Below, in pieces: positions 1 to 9,595 of a stretch of DNA of 64,000 nt; the first letter of the stretch is position 1, and every line of letters starts with the position of its first letter. Made by a program: the position numbers and the translations under genes. The stretch is taken from positions 51,759-115,758 of the forward strand of contig JAQGMC010000118.1 of the NCBI GenBank assembly GCA_028292545.1, read 5' to 3'. Below the pieces are notes generated by a model. That model saw only the letters and a list, made by a program, of their open reading frames with translations. It searched no databases and had not been told where the DNA came from. The stretch is from Paucimonas sp. GTDB taxonomy: Bacteria > Pseudomonadota > Gammaproteobacteria > Burkholderiales > Burkholderiaceae_D.

Positions 1-366
1 CAGGGTCAGCGCCGCTTCCAGCAGGCGCGAAGAAATCAGCTTGGGCAGGGAATCCGAAATGCCGACGGTGAGGCGGATCGTGCGCTCGATGGACGAGCTG
101 CCAAGTGCATCCACCAGCTGGCCGCCAAGCAGGAAAATCTGGTCCGCGAAACCAAGGGCTACCCGGCCTGCTTCAGTCAAGACCAGGCGCCGGCCCTGCG
201 GCGCGAGCAGGGCCCGGCCCAGCGATTGTTCCAGCATCGACAGTTGCGCGCTGATGGTCTGGACGGCGACGTCGAGACGTTCGGCGGCGCGCGTGACGCT
301 ACCTTCCTTGGCCACGACCCAGAAGTAATACAAGTGGCGATAATTGAGACCGGTCTGCTTGGACAT
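1..366 (-). CDS. NhaR-like LysR-family transcriptional regulator, truncated by the window start
   Basis: Reverse-strand reading from CAT at 364-366 gives MSKQTGLNYRHLYYFWVVAKEGSVTRAAERLDVAVQTISAQLSMLEQSLGRALLAPQGRRLVLTEAGRVALGFADQIF..., a LysR N-terminal HTH with the NhaR-style 'NY.HLYYFW.V.KEGSV' start. Absent from the ORF track because it runs off the edge. Confidence 0.8.
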   Translation of the reverse strand, partial: MSKQTGLNYRHLYYFWVVAKEGSVTRAAERLDVAVQTISAQLSMLEQSLGRALLAPQGRRLVLTEAGRVALGFADQIFLLGGQLVDALGSSSIERTIRLTVGISDSLPKLISSRLLEAALTL

Positions 367-556
367 GCTTCGGTTTTTACGAAATCAAACTTCAATTATC
401 TTCGCTTTTACAAAAAATGGAAGCGGCTTAGCATACAAGCTCTTATCGGACGTTTGATCTCAAGTCCGCACCATGCCGGGACGCGGCTACACCTGTCCCG
501 CGCCTGCCCACCTTTTCTCAGGAGCGACCGCCTGCGCGCGGCCGAACAATATAACA

Positions 557-1348
557 ATGGAATTGCTGACCGATCCGCAAATCTGGATTGCCTTCCTTAC
601 CCTGACTGCGCTGGAACTGGTGCTGGGCATCGACAACATTATTTTCATCAGCATCCTGGTCGACAAGCTGCCGCCGGAGCAACGCGACCGCGCACGCAGG
701 CTGGGCCTGTTCTTCGCCATGTTTTCGCGCATTGCGCTGCTGCTGGTGCTGGCCTGGATCGTCGGCCTGACCGCAACGCTGTTCACCGCCTTTAACCAGG
801 ATATTTCCGGCCGTGACCTGGTGCTGATCGTTGGCGGGCTGTTCTTGTTATGGAAGAGCGTTGGCGAAATTCACGAAACCATCGAAGGCGGAACGCATCC
901 CACCACTGTTGCGAGCGCAGCGCAGGCCGGTTTCGCGGTGATCCTGATGCAAATCCTGGTGATCGACGTCGTGTTCTCGCTCGATTCGATCATTACCGCC
1001 GTGGGCATGGTCGATGAAGTGGAAGTAATGATCGCGGCGGTGATTGCCTCGGTCTCGCTGATGATGCTTTTTGCTGGCGCCATCGGCCGCTTCGTCTCTG
1101 GCCACAAGACCATCAAGATGCTGGCGCTGGCTTTCCTGGTCGTCATCGGCATGGTGCTGATCGCCGAAGGATTTGACCATCATGTGCCGAAGGGATACGT
1201 TTATGCAGCGATGGCTTTTTCCCTGGTCGTGGAAATGCTCAATATCCGCATGCGCAAGAGTACGGCGCCGGTGAACCTGGTCGAGCCGGCCGAAGTCGCG
1301 CGTGCCGAACGTGGAATTCGTCGTGGGGCTGCTCCAGCCGACAGCTGA
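557..1348 (+). CDS. TerC-family integral membrane protein
   Basis: Internal start MELLTDPQIWIAFLTLTALELVLGIDNIIFISILVDKLP; the ELVLGIDN and DVVFSLDSI motifs are typical of TerC/YoaE-like proteins. Confidence 0.85.
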   Translation: MELLTDPQIWIAFLTLTALELVLGIDNIIFISILVDKLPPEQRDRARRLGLFFAMFSRIALLLVLAWIVGLTATLFTAFNQDISGRDLVLIVGGLFLLWKSVGEIHETIEGGTHPTTVASAAQAGFAVILMQILVIDVVFSLDSIITAVGMVDEVEVMIAAVIASVSLMMLFAGAIGRFVSGHKTIKMLALAFLVVIGMVLIAEGFDHHVPKGYVYAAMAFSLVVEMLNIRMRKSTAPVNLVEPAEVARAERGIRRGAAPADS

Positions 1349-1405
1349 AGCAGTGCCGTTCGTAGCAAGGAAGCCGTGGCGCTTCCATATTTTCCAGGAG
1401 AAAAC

Positions 1406-1663
1406 ATGAGGCTGGATATTTACCGTCGTCCGGAACAAGGGGGTCGTTATTCTTACCTCGCAGTGCCCGCCACCAGGCGCATTCCCGAGGAAGCCAACGC
1501 CATCGATTGGGAAAAAATGCATGACAGTGTCGATTTCGCCGACAGCGACGCCGCTCTCGGAGAATTCCTCATCGATGACCCGGATGAACAGATTCGCAGC
1601 AAGGGTTACGCCATTACCAGCGTGCGCAAACTGGGCTTGATGGGCGCGCATCCGGAAACCTGA
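1406..1663 (+). CDS. small conserved-looking hypothetical protein (85 aa)
   Basis: MRLDIYRRPEQGGRYSYLAVPATRRIPEEANAIDWEK..., preceded by CCAGGAGAAAAC (Shine-Dalgarno). Confidence 0.6.
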   Translation: MRLDIYRRPEQGGRYSYLAVPATRRIPEEANAIDWEKMHDSVDFADSDAALGEFLIDDPDEQIRSKGYAITSVRKLGLMGAHPET

Positions 1664-1780
1664 GGGAAACCTGAGATACGCCATGCAGTGACGGCCGCCC
1701 CCGGCTTCCGGGGCGGCCCTGAAGGCAGCAGGTTTTGGAAACATGCCTGCGCCGCCTTCACTTTCCTCATCGGTCCTGCC

Positions 1781-2794
1781 TTACACCTGCCCCCGCGCTG
1801 CCAACTCGCGTTTTATGTAGGCATAGAGCACGGGCGCAGCGATCACACCCGGCAAGCCAAACATCGCTTCCATCAGCAGCATGGCGCTCAGCAATTCCCA
1901 GGCATGGGCATCGATCCTTGAGCCAATGATTTTAGCGTTAAGAAAATATTCCAGTTTGTGGATTACCACCAGGAAGCCGAGCGCAGCTGCGGCCACGGTG
2001 AGCGAATACGACATTGCAATGACGACGATGACAACGTTGGATATCAGGTTGCCCACCACCGGCAGCAAACCGACCACGAAGGTCACGATGATCATTGTCT
2101 TGCGCAGCGGCAGGTGCACGCCGGCCATCGGCAGCGCCACCAAAAGAAAGGCTGCGGTGAAGATGGCATTCAGCGCCGCAATGCGCACTTGGGCAAACAC
2201 GATGCGTTCAAACGCATCGCACAGCGTGTCTACCCTGGCCTCGAGCGCAGATGTCAGCGGCGCACCGTCGCCGGGATCGGCCGAGTCGTAAGTTGCCGCC
2301 ATGGCGCCGATGATCATGCCGACCAGGATATGCACCAGCGTTCGTCCTGCCTGTTCGCCAAATGTGCGCGCCCAGGCTGCATGGTCGCGCATCAATTCCA
2401 TCAACTTCTGTTCCAGTTCTTCGACGCCGTAAGGCAGGACTTGGCGCAGCCATTCCGGAATCTCATTGCGCGAAGCAGCGATGATGTCCGCCATTTTTTT
2501 CAGCAGCACCGGCAGGCTGCCGGCTTCACTGCTGAAGAAGGTGATCAGCGCCCATACGGCCAGGCTGAGTACGAGCACGATCAATCCAGCCAGCACACCA
2601 ACGGCCAGCAACTTCGCGCGCCGGGTGCTGGCGCGCCGGCCCCAGGCGGGCGCCATCATTTGCACCAGTGCATTGACAAGCAGGCCGGCGAACAGCGCCG
2701 CCACCAGGCCAAAGCGCAGCACGAGCAACAGCGCCGCGAAGGCCAGCAAGTAAGAAGCGATTTCCGGCGCGGTCAGTCTGGTTCGGGATTCCAT
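1781..2794 (-). CDS. AI-2E family transporter (PerM-like permease)
   Basis: 337 aa, multiple hydrophobic segments; C-terminal ELLSAMLLMEAMFGLPGVIAAPVLYAYIKREL resembles the AI-2E/PerM signature. Confidence 0.75.
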   Translation of the reverse strand: MESRTRLTAPEIASYLLAFAALLLVLRFGLVAALFAGLLVNALVQMMAPAWGRRASTRRAKLLAVGVLAGLIVLVLSLAVWALITFFSSEAGSLPVLLKKMADIIAASRNEIPEWLRQVLPYGVEELEQKLMELMRDHAAWARTFGEQAGRTLVHILVGMIIGAMAATYDSADPGDGAPLTSALEARVDTLCDAFERIVFAQVRIAALNAIFTAAFLLVALPMAGVHLPLRKTMIIVTFVVGLLPVVGNLISNVVIVVIAMSYSLTVAAAALGFLVVIHKLEYFLNAKIIGSRIDAHAWELLSAMLLMEAMFGLPGVIAAPVLYAYIKRELAARGQV

Positions 2795-3021
2795 TTTTCA
2801 AAGGTAAGGACGGTTGCGTCGGCGTGCAGCGATGAAGGCTGCGCAAGTGCCACGATGGCGAACATAGTACCTTGGCCGGCGCCGAGATTCCGCATGCTGT
2901 ATCGACGGCAACAACGGCAAGCTGCGTAGGCGCAATTCGCGCGCTGGCGTCCGGACTGCGCAAGGTGGGGCCAGGCAAGCTGGCGCATGATCGCTTTTGC
3001 TTCGTCCGCTCACTGAACAGA

Positions 3022-4128
3022 ATGAACCAAGTTTCTCCTGATATCACGGAAGCGATCGCTTACGTATTCCTGCCTTGGCTGGCTTTGGTCCAACATGTGC
3101 CCATGGTGGCGATTGCAGTGCAAGCCCTGCTCGCCTGGATTGTCGTATTCGTGCTGCATCGTTTCGGCACCCGGGTGCTGGCGCGCATGGCGGCCCCCTT
3201 TCCCTTTTCGCGCCGCATCGTGGCTTACGCCAACAAGGCGCTGCGGCTGGTCGCCTTCCTGCTGCTGTTGCAGGTCATATTGCGCAATAGTGCTGGCTCG
3301 CGGGCTGAAATGCAGACGCTGCAGCACTTGTCGGCATTGTTCCTGATCGCCTCCATTACTTGGCTGGCCGTGCGCACGGTGCGTGCGATCTCGGACTCGA
3401 TCGTCGAGCTCAATCCAGCCACTGGACCTGACAACCTCGAGGCGCGTCGGGTGCAGACCCAGGCCAAGGTCTTGTCGCGCTCGGTGATGGTATTGATCCT
3501 GCTGATTGGCGCCGGCATGGCATTGTCCACTTTGCCGATGCTGCGCCAGCTGGGCACCAGCCTGCTGGCTTCGGCGGGCGTGGCGGGCTTGGTGGTGGGC
3601 TTCGCCGCCAAGCCCGTCCTGGGCAACCTGCTGGCCGGTATGCAATTGGCCGTGACCCAGCCGATACGCCTGGACGACGTCGTCATCGTGCAGAATGAAT
3701 GGGGCTGGATCGAGGAAATCACCGGCACGTATGTCGTGGTCCGGATCTGGGACCAGCGGCGCTTGATCGTGCCGCTGCAATGGTTCATCGAAAACCCATT
3801 CCAGAACTGGACCCGCTCCAATGCCGAGTTGCTGGGCACGGTCGAGATCTGGGTCGATTATTCCCTGCCGGTCGAGGAAATCCGCCAGGCCGCCGTGCGT
3901 TTTTGCCAGGCCGCGCCGGAATGGGATGGACGCTTGTGCCTGACCCAGGTCATCGATGCCAGCGATCGCGCCATGCGCCTGCGCGTGCTCGTGAGTGCAC
4001 CGGATGCGGGCCTGTGCTGGGATTTGCGCTGCCGTATGCGCGAGCAGTTGCTCACTTATATCAACGAAAAGTATCCGGGCGCGCTTCCACGCATGCGCAC
4101 AACGACCATCGGCGACCCGCATGACTGA
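3022..4128 (+). CDS. mechanosensitive ion channel (MscS) family protein
   Basis: TM segments followed by SLLASAGVAGLVVGFAAKPVLGNLLAGMQLAVTQPIRLDDVVIVQNEWGWIEEITGTYVVVRIWDQRRLIVPL, the MscS pore/beta domain. Confidence 0.85.
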   Translation: MNQVSPDITEAIAYVFLPWLALVQHVPMVAIAVQALLAWIVVFVLHRFGTRVLARMAAPFPFSRRIVAYANKALRLVAFLLLLQVILRNSAGSRAEMQTLQHLSALFLIASITWLAVRTVRAISDSIVELNPATGPDNLEARRVQTQAKVLSRSVMVLILLIGAGMALSTLPMLRQLGTSLLASAGVAGLVVGFAAKPVLGNLLAGMQLAVTQPIRLDDVVIVQNEWGWIEEITGTYVVVRIWDQRRLIVPLQWFIENPFQNWTRSNAELLGTVEIWVDYSLPVEEIRQAAVRFCQAAPEWDGRLCLTQVIDASDRAMRLRVLVSAPDAGLCWDLRCRMREQLLTYINEKYPGALPRMRTTTIGDPHD

Positions 4129-4161
4129 CCTGGCGCACTGTCGCCCGTTTGCGCAGCCCGC

Positions 4162-4884
4162 CTAGAACAATCCCGGCGGCGGGCTTGGCTCTTCGGCTTC
4201 GGGCAGCGCAACGGCTGCTATCAAGTCGGGGCCTTCATTGCCGGCATGATTCACGCGCTTGCTGACTGGGTACCAGGCAAATTCATCGGCCGGCCGGCTC
4301 ATGCTGCGCGCAAGCTGTTGCGCCGGTTCCGGCGCCAGGTCGGGATCGAGCCAGAGCGCTGCATCGGCAGCATCCAGCACCACCGGCCGGCGGTCGTGCA
4401 CGTCGACCATGCCGGCGTCGGCTGCGGCCGTGACAATCGCAAAGCCGCTGCCCTTGGCCGGGTCGCGATCAGGACGCAGGTTGGCCAGCGCGGCCAGGAA
4501 CATGGGTTTGTCGTTTGCGAGCTTGATGTACCACGGTTGTTTGTGCCCCGGCTTGCCGGTCCATTCATACCAGCCATCGGCTGGCACGATGACGCGGCCC
4601 TTTTTCCATAGGCCAGCAAAAAAGCGGCCGCTGGCCGCTTTTTCAATCCGCGCATTGATGGCAAAAGGCATACCTTTATCAGCCGCCCAGTGCGGCCGGT
4701 AACCCCAGTGCAGGCGGTCGACATGGTTAGCGCCATCGGGCAACTGGTGTAGCAACAGGGGTGTGGTGCCGGGAGGCGTGTTGTAGCGCGGGGGACCGGC
4801 CAGTTCCAGGCCATCGGCTGCGTCCCAGCCGATGGCGTGCATGTATTCGTCCGGCGTCCTGCGTTGCGAGATACGTCCGCACAT
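4162..4884 (-). CDS. SOS response-associated peptidase (SRAP/YedK/HMCES family)
   Basis: Start chosen so the catalytic Cys is residue 2 (MCGRISQRR); contains NARIEKA and VIVPADGWYEW family motifs. Confidence 0.88.
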   Translation of the reverse strand: MCGRISQRRTPDEYMHAIGWDAADGLELAGPPRYNTPPGTTPLLLHQLPDGANHVDRLHWGYRPHWAADKGMPFAINARIEKAASGRFFAGLWKKGRVIVPADGWYEWTGKPGHKQPWYIKLANDKPMFLAALANLRPDRDPAKGSGFAIVTAAADAGMVDVHDRRPVVLDAADAALWLDPDLAPEPAQQLARSMSRPADEFAWYPVSKRVNHAGNEGPDLIAAVALPEAEEPSPPPGLF

Positions 4885-5002
4885 GCTGGCCCAAGCCTTG
4901 ATGAGTGTCTGACCAGGCACAGGCTAACCCGTGCGCCGCCAGCCTACAAGTATCTGCACCGCTGCGGTGCGGTGGTTCGGACTGATGCAGCGCAGTGTGC
5001 AC

Positions 5003-5110
5003 TCAGTTGACGCTGTCGAAGTCCCCCAGCAAATCAACGACCACGACCAGCATGCTGGTCACGATGGCGGCAACCGCCATGATCAGGACAGTGATGACGA
5101 CGGAATTCAT
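5003..5110 (-). CDS. candidate 35-aa single-pass membrane microprotein
   Basis: Reverse-strand ORF MNSVVITVLIMAVAAIVTSMLVVVVDLLGDFDSVN preceded by GGGAGGGGGGCCACC; below the ORF-track length cut-off. Confidence 0.45.
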   Translation of the reverse strand: MNSVVITVLIMAVAAIVTSMLVVVVDLLGDFDSVN

Positions 5111-5400
5111 GGTGGCCCCCCTCCCGGAATTTTGCACTGGTGCACAAAACGTTTTCATTATTGGCACTGTGCACGGGAACAAAATTGCGGCATCTCAACT
5201 CCCATCTATACGTGTGCGCTGATTCACGGATACAACACGCAGGCTGAGCTTGCCTGCGTGCGGGTGAGTGCGATCGGACGGGGGCTAGGGCTCTTGTTGC
5301 ACATCAAAGAATCGCATGGTTGCAGGAAATATGGAGAAACCATCCTGTCCCTAGGTCAGCACAAGAAATAATTCCGAAACTACATCGAAAGCGAGAATCC

Positions 5401-5784
5401 ATGACCTCCGAAAACTTGACTAGCCAAGAGTCGTACAACCCGAACCGGCTGCTGGATATCCTCATCGAAAAGCTGAACCTGAAGAACGATGCAGCTTTGT
5501 CTCGTGCGCTCGAGGTCGCGCCGCCGGTCATCAGCAAGATTCGTCATCGGCGCTTGCCGGTGGGTGCATCGATGCTGATCCGGATGCACGAGGTGAGTTC
5601 TTTGTCGGTACGCGAGCTGCGTGACTTGATGGGAGATCGCCGCACCAAATACCGGTTGTCCGATGCCCAAGGCAAACCGAAACCTGGCATGGAAGCGGGC
5701 ATGCAAGCGCAGCCGCAGGGGCAGCAACCCCAGCAGCCGCAGCAAAATCCGCCGCCTGGTCACCACCACACGCATTCCCGTTAA
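5401..5784 (+). CDS. small helix-turn-helix-like regulatory protein with Gln/Pro-rich tail
   Basis: MTSENLTSQESYNPNRLLDILIEKLNLKNDAALSRALEVAPPVISKIRHRRLPVGASMLIRMHEVSSLSVRELRDLMG resembles a Cro/repressor-type HTH; tail QPQGQQPQQPQQNPPPGHHH. Confidence 0.6.
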   Translation: MTSENLTSQESYNPNRLLDILIEKLNLKNDAALSRALEVAPPVISKIRHRRLPVGASMLIRMHEVSSLSVRELRDLMGDRRTKYRLSDAQGKPKPGMEAGMQAQPQGQQPQQPQQNPPPGHHHTHSR

Positions 5785-6067
5785 TAGCCGCGCGCAATTC
5801 GCGGCCTGCGGTAGGGCGGGAATGCAGTAAGCACGACGGTGCTGGATCGTCTCCGTTCCCGCGACGGGGACGGGCACGCTCCATCGCCGCACTGGTTTTA
5901 TTCAGGAAGTTTGCCTGCCGCAAGGTGGCGCGACTGGCAAGATGCGCTGCGCCGCCCTGCCGTTGGGCAAGAGCGGCTTTTGTCTGCAATAGCTGGCCGG
6001 GGCGTCAGCTGCTTGCCCTGGCTGGCGCGGCATCTGACGCGGGCTTGGGCTTGGCTTTGCTTTCTTC

Positions 6068-6949
6068 CTACTGCGCAACCGGGGCGCCGAATTTCCCCGC
6101 CTGGAAATCCTCTACCGCCTGCAACAACTCTTCCCGTGTATTCATCACGAAAGGGCCGTATTGCGCAATCGGTTCACGCAGCGGTTTGCCGGCAATCAGC
6201 AGGAGCCTTGCTTCTTCTTCCGTGCCGGCGACGATTTCCACACCCTGCGCCAGCGGATCGTTGTCCAGGATCGCCATCTGCCGGCTTGCCACCTTGCTGC
6301 CTTGCACCGACACGCTGCCGCGGTAAACATAGACGAAGGCGTTATGCCCGGCCTCGAGGGGCTGGCTGAAACGCTGGCCAGGCGGAAGCACGATATCCAG
6401 GTAAAGCGGCTCGGTCGTGTCGCGTTGCACGGCGCCTTGCACGCCCTGGCTGGCGCCGGCAATGACGACCGCTTCTACGCCCCCGGCGCTGTGAACGCGC
6501 GGCAGTTCGGCAGCCTTCAAGTCGCGGTACCAGGGAGCGCGCATCTTGTCGCGCGCCGGCAGGTTCAGCCACAACTGGAAGCCTTCCATGCGGCCATCTT
6601 CCTGCTCCGGCAATTCTGAATGCACGACGCCGCGCCCGGCAGTCATCCACTGCACGCCACCGTTTTCGAGCAAGCCTTCATTGCCGGCGCTGTCGCGATG
6701 GCGCATGCGGCCGGCGATCATGTAAGTGACCGTCTCGAAGCCGCGGTGCGGATGGTCGGGAAACCCGCCGATATAGTCTTCGCGCTGGTCGGTGCCAAAC
6801 GCATCGAGCATCAGGAAGGGGTCGAGCCGTTGCTGCAGTTGCTGCGTCAACACCCGCGTCAGCTTGACGCCCGCGCCATCCGAGGTCGGTACGCCCGTCA
6901 CTAGCCGCTCCACGCCGCGCGACACGAAGGCCTTGTTTGCCTGTTCCAT
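6068..6949 (-). CDS. pirin family protein
   Basis: FLMLDAFGTDQREDYIGGFPDHPHRGFETVTYMIAGRMRHRDSAGNEGLLENGGVQWMTAGRGVVHSELPE is the pirin cupin core. Start set at the Met behind AAAGGAGGA. Confidence 0.92.
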   Translation of the reverse strand: MEQANKAFVSRGVERLVTGVPTSDGAGVKLTRVLTQQLQQRLDPFLMLDAFGTDQREDYIGGFPDHPHRGFETVTYMIAGRMRHRDSAGNEGLLENGGVQWMTAGRGVVHSELPEQEDGRMEGFQLWLNLPARDKMRAPWYRDLKAAELPRVHSAGGVEAVVIAGASQGVQGAVQRDTTEPLYLDIVLPPGQRFSQPLEAGHNAFVYVYRGSVSVQGSKVASRQMAILDNDPLAQGVEIVAGTEEEARLLLIAGKPLREPIAQYGPFVMNTREELLQAVEDFQAGKFGAPVAQ

Positions 6950-7017
6950 TTCCATCCTCCTTTTCAAGCCGGCGCCACCCGGCGCCGGCCGTTATCTGCA
7001 GTCAAGCACGCAGGGCT

Positions 7018-7617
7018 TCAGGCTGCGACCACGTCGATCTGCGCGCGTGCCGAGGCCAGCGCCGACTGCTCTGCTTCCGGGCCCATGGCCAAGCCTTCGG
7101 CGTAGACAAATTCAATGTCCGTCATGCCGAGAAAAGCGAGCACCGTTTTCAAGTAGGGCACTTGCGAATCCGAGGGCGTATTGCGATACACGCCGCCGCG
7201 GGTCAGCACGATATAAACCTTCTTGCCCTTGAGCAGGCCTTCGGGACCGTTCGCGGTGTACTGGAATGTTACCTTTGCACGCGCGATGGCGTCGATCCAG
7301 TTCTTCAGTTGGGCCGACACGCCAAAGTTATACATTGGCACACCCAGCACCACGATGTCCGCTGCCTGGACTTCTGCAATCAGCGCATCGTCCAGCGCCA
7401 CCCGTGCCGCCTGTTCCGTGCTGCGCGACTCCGGCGCCGTGAACAGTGCCTGCAAGGCTGCTTCATCGAGCGCGGGATGCGGGTTGCTGGCCAAGTCGCG
7501 CACCGTCAGTGCGGCGCCGGGGTTTTGCTGTTGCAGGCGTTCTACCAGCAAGCGCGCCAGCAAGCTGGATTGCGAGCCGTCGACGCGGGCGCTGGAATTG
7601 ATTTGCAGGATATTCAT
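7018..7617 (-). CDS. FMN-dependent NADH-azoreductase (AzoR-like)
   Basis: [28 protein letters not shown]... and [45 protein letters not shown]. Confidence 0.9.
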   Translation of the reverse strand: MNILQINSSARVDGSQSSLLARLLVERLQQQNPGAALTVRDLASNPHPALDEAALQALFTAPESRSTEQAARVALDDALIAEVQAADIVVLGVPMYNFGVSAQLKNWIDAIARAKVTFQYTANGPEGLLKGKKVYIVLTRGGVYRNTPSDSQVPYLKTVLAFLGMTDIEFVYAEGLAMGPEAEQSALASARAQIDVVAA

Positions 7618-7754
7618 CTGGGACTCCGGTTCGGTGATGTTTCAGTACAACCAGTGTAGTCGCCCCATAATCAAGTCGGAAGACTGGAATCTGGATATCA
7701 TTGTTCCACTGATGAGCCAATGAGCGCCACCAACTTCCCGACCCAAGGCCCGGC

Positions 7755-8792
7755 ATGACACTCGAACCGAATGACTTGATGCTGTTTGCCCATGTGGCCG
7801 AAACCGGCAGTTTCAGTCGCGCGGCACAAAGGCTGGGCATGCCGAAGTCGACCGTGTCGCGCCGCCTGGCGCAACTCGAGGCGCAGCTGGGTGAACGGCT
7901 GCTGCTGCGCACGACGCGCAAGCTGACGCTGACCGATTTCGGCCTGGGCGTGCTGGAACATGCGCGCGGCGTATTGCATGAAGTCGAGGCGGCGCGTTCG
8001 CTGGCGCAGCATCGCCAGGTCGAGCCCAGCGGCCGGCTGCGGGTATCGATGCCGGGCGACCTGGCGGGCCTGGTGTTGGCGCGCATGCTGGCCGACTTTA
8101 TCGAACGCTATCCCGCCATTACGCTGGAGCTGGACCTGTCGCCGCGGCGGGTTGATTTGATCGGTGAAAATTTCGACTGCGCGATCCGGATGGGTACGCT
8201 GCCCGATGACGCCAGCCTGGCAGCGCGCCGGGTTGCCGTGTTCTCTTCCGGTTTGTATGCGGCGCCGGGCTATCTGGCCCGGCATGGCGTGCCCGGCGAA
8301 CCGGAGGCGCTGATGCAGCATCGGGTGCTGCAGCTTTTGCGCCGCGGCGGCGAAGCTGCGCATTGGTTGCTCAAGCGCGGCGACCAGGCTTGGGAGGGTG
8401 CGCCGCCGGCGCGCGCAATCGTCAATTCACCTGAACTGCTGATTCGGCTGGCGCGCCAGGGCGCTGGCATCGTGGGCGTCGCCGACCATTTCGCCGAACC
8501 CTATGTCGAAAGCGGCGAACTGCAGCCGGTGCTGGTCGACTGGAGCCTGCCGGTGGATATTGCCTGGGCCGTATTCCCGGGCCGGCGCCTGATGCCGGCG
8601 CGAACCCGTGTTTTTATCGATGCAATCCAGGCCGAATTCGAAGGGCCGGGTTGCCAGGCGGTCCAGGCGCGCCTTGCCCAGGCGCGCGCACGGCAGCTGC
8701 CCGGCCCGGTCCCGGCGCCGGCCCCGGTTGTGGCAGGCGCGAAGGCTGCGCCGAAGAGCAGGCGCGGCAAACCTCAGCGCACGATATCGTAA
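7755..8792 (+). CDS. LysR-family transcriptional regulator
   Basis: N-terminal LFAHVAETGSFSRAAQRLGMPKSTVSRRLAQLEAQLGERLLLRTTRKLTLTDFG, divergent from the azoreductase. Confidence 0.9.
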   Translation: MTLEPNDLMLFAHVAETGSFSRAAQRLGMPKSTVSRRLAQLEAQLGERLLLRTTRKLTLTDFGLGVLEHARGVLHEVEAARSLAQHRQVEPSGRLRVSMPGDLAGLVLARMLADFIERYPAITLELDLSPRRVDLIGENFDCAIRMGTLPDDASLAARRVAVFSSGLYAAPGYLARHGVPGEPEALMQHRVLQLLRRGGEAAHWLLKRGDQAWEGAPPARAIVNSPELLIRLARQGAGIVGVADHFAEPYVESGELQPVLVDWSLPVDIAWAVFPGRRLMPARTRVFIDAIQAEFEGPGCQAVQARLAQARARQLPGPVPAPAPVVAGAKAAPKSRRGKPQRTIS

Positions 8793-9445
8793 GGACCGCC
8801 CCGCTCGAGTGCGCGGACATAGGCGGGACGCGCATGGATGCGCGCCAGCCATGCGCGCAAGTGGCCCTGCCCGGGACCGAGCCCGGCACGCGAAGCCGCA
8901 GCTTCAACCGGAAAACTCATCTGGATGTCGGCCGCGCTGAATTGGGCGCCAGCAAACCAGGGCGCGCGCGTCATCTCGGCTTCCATGTACTCGAGTTGCG
9001 ACTTCAACTGCGGCTCGATCAGGCCCAGGCGCACTTTCCCCGCAACTGCGCGCGCTACCGGTTTTACAAAGAACGGCATCGGTGCGGATTCTATGCGCGA
9101 AAAGATCAGCGACAACAGCAAGGGCGGCATCGCCGAGCCTTCGGCGAAATGCAGCCAGAACGTATAGCGCAGGCGCTCCGGACTGCCTGCGGCTGGCCGC
9201 AAGCTGCCGTTGTCGTATTTGTCGATCAGGTATTCGATGATGGCGCCCGACTCCGCCACCGTCGTCCCCTCGTCGGTAATGACAGGTGACTTGCCCAGGG
9301 GATGCACCGCGCGCAGCGCCGGCGGCGCAAGCATGGTCTTCGGATCGCGTTCGTAACGGACGACTTTATATTCCAGGCCGAGCTCCTCCAGCAGCCACAA
9401 GATGCGTTGCGATCGTGAGTTGTTCAGGTGGTGGACGACAATCAT
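8774..9445 (-). CDS. glutathione S-transferase family protein
   Basis: MIVVHHLNNSRSQRILWLLEELGLEYKVVRYERDPKTMLAPPALRAVHPLGKSPVITDEGTTVAESGAIIEYLIDKY. Confidence 0.9.
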   Translation of the reverse strand: MIVVHHLNNSRSQRILWLLEELGLEYKVVRYERDPKTMLAPPALRAVHPLGKSPVITDEGTTVAESGAIIEYLIDKYDNGSLRPAAGSPERLRYTFWLHFAEGSAMPPLLLSLIFSRIESAPMPFFVKPVARAVAGKVRLGLIEPQLKSQLEYMEAEMTRAPWFAGAQFSAADIQMSFPVEAAASRAGLGPGQGHLRAWLARIHARPAYVRALERGGPYDIVR

Positions 9446-9595
9446 TGCGGCTCCTGGAACTGGTAGCGCGACACGCGCTTGGCATTCATTCGAGTGTAAC
9501 CGCAGGCTGCGGCTTGGCGCCAAGGAACGTTCAAGCGCATGACGTGTCTTAACGCGGCTCATCATTCATCCATGCAACGCCGCTACGACAGGGAC

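Noticed and set aside
1688-1735. GC-rich dyad ggccgccccc...ggggcggcc considered as an intrinsic terminator
   Set aside because: A stem is present but there is no clear T-run on either side; left out of the feature list.
5401-5784. Small HTH protein considered as a prophage repressor
   Set aside because: No phage structural, integrase or lysis genes around it; neighbours are ordinary chromosomal genes.
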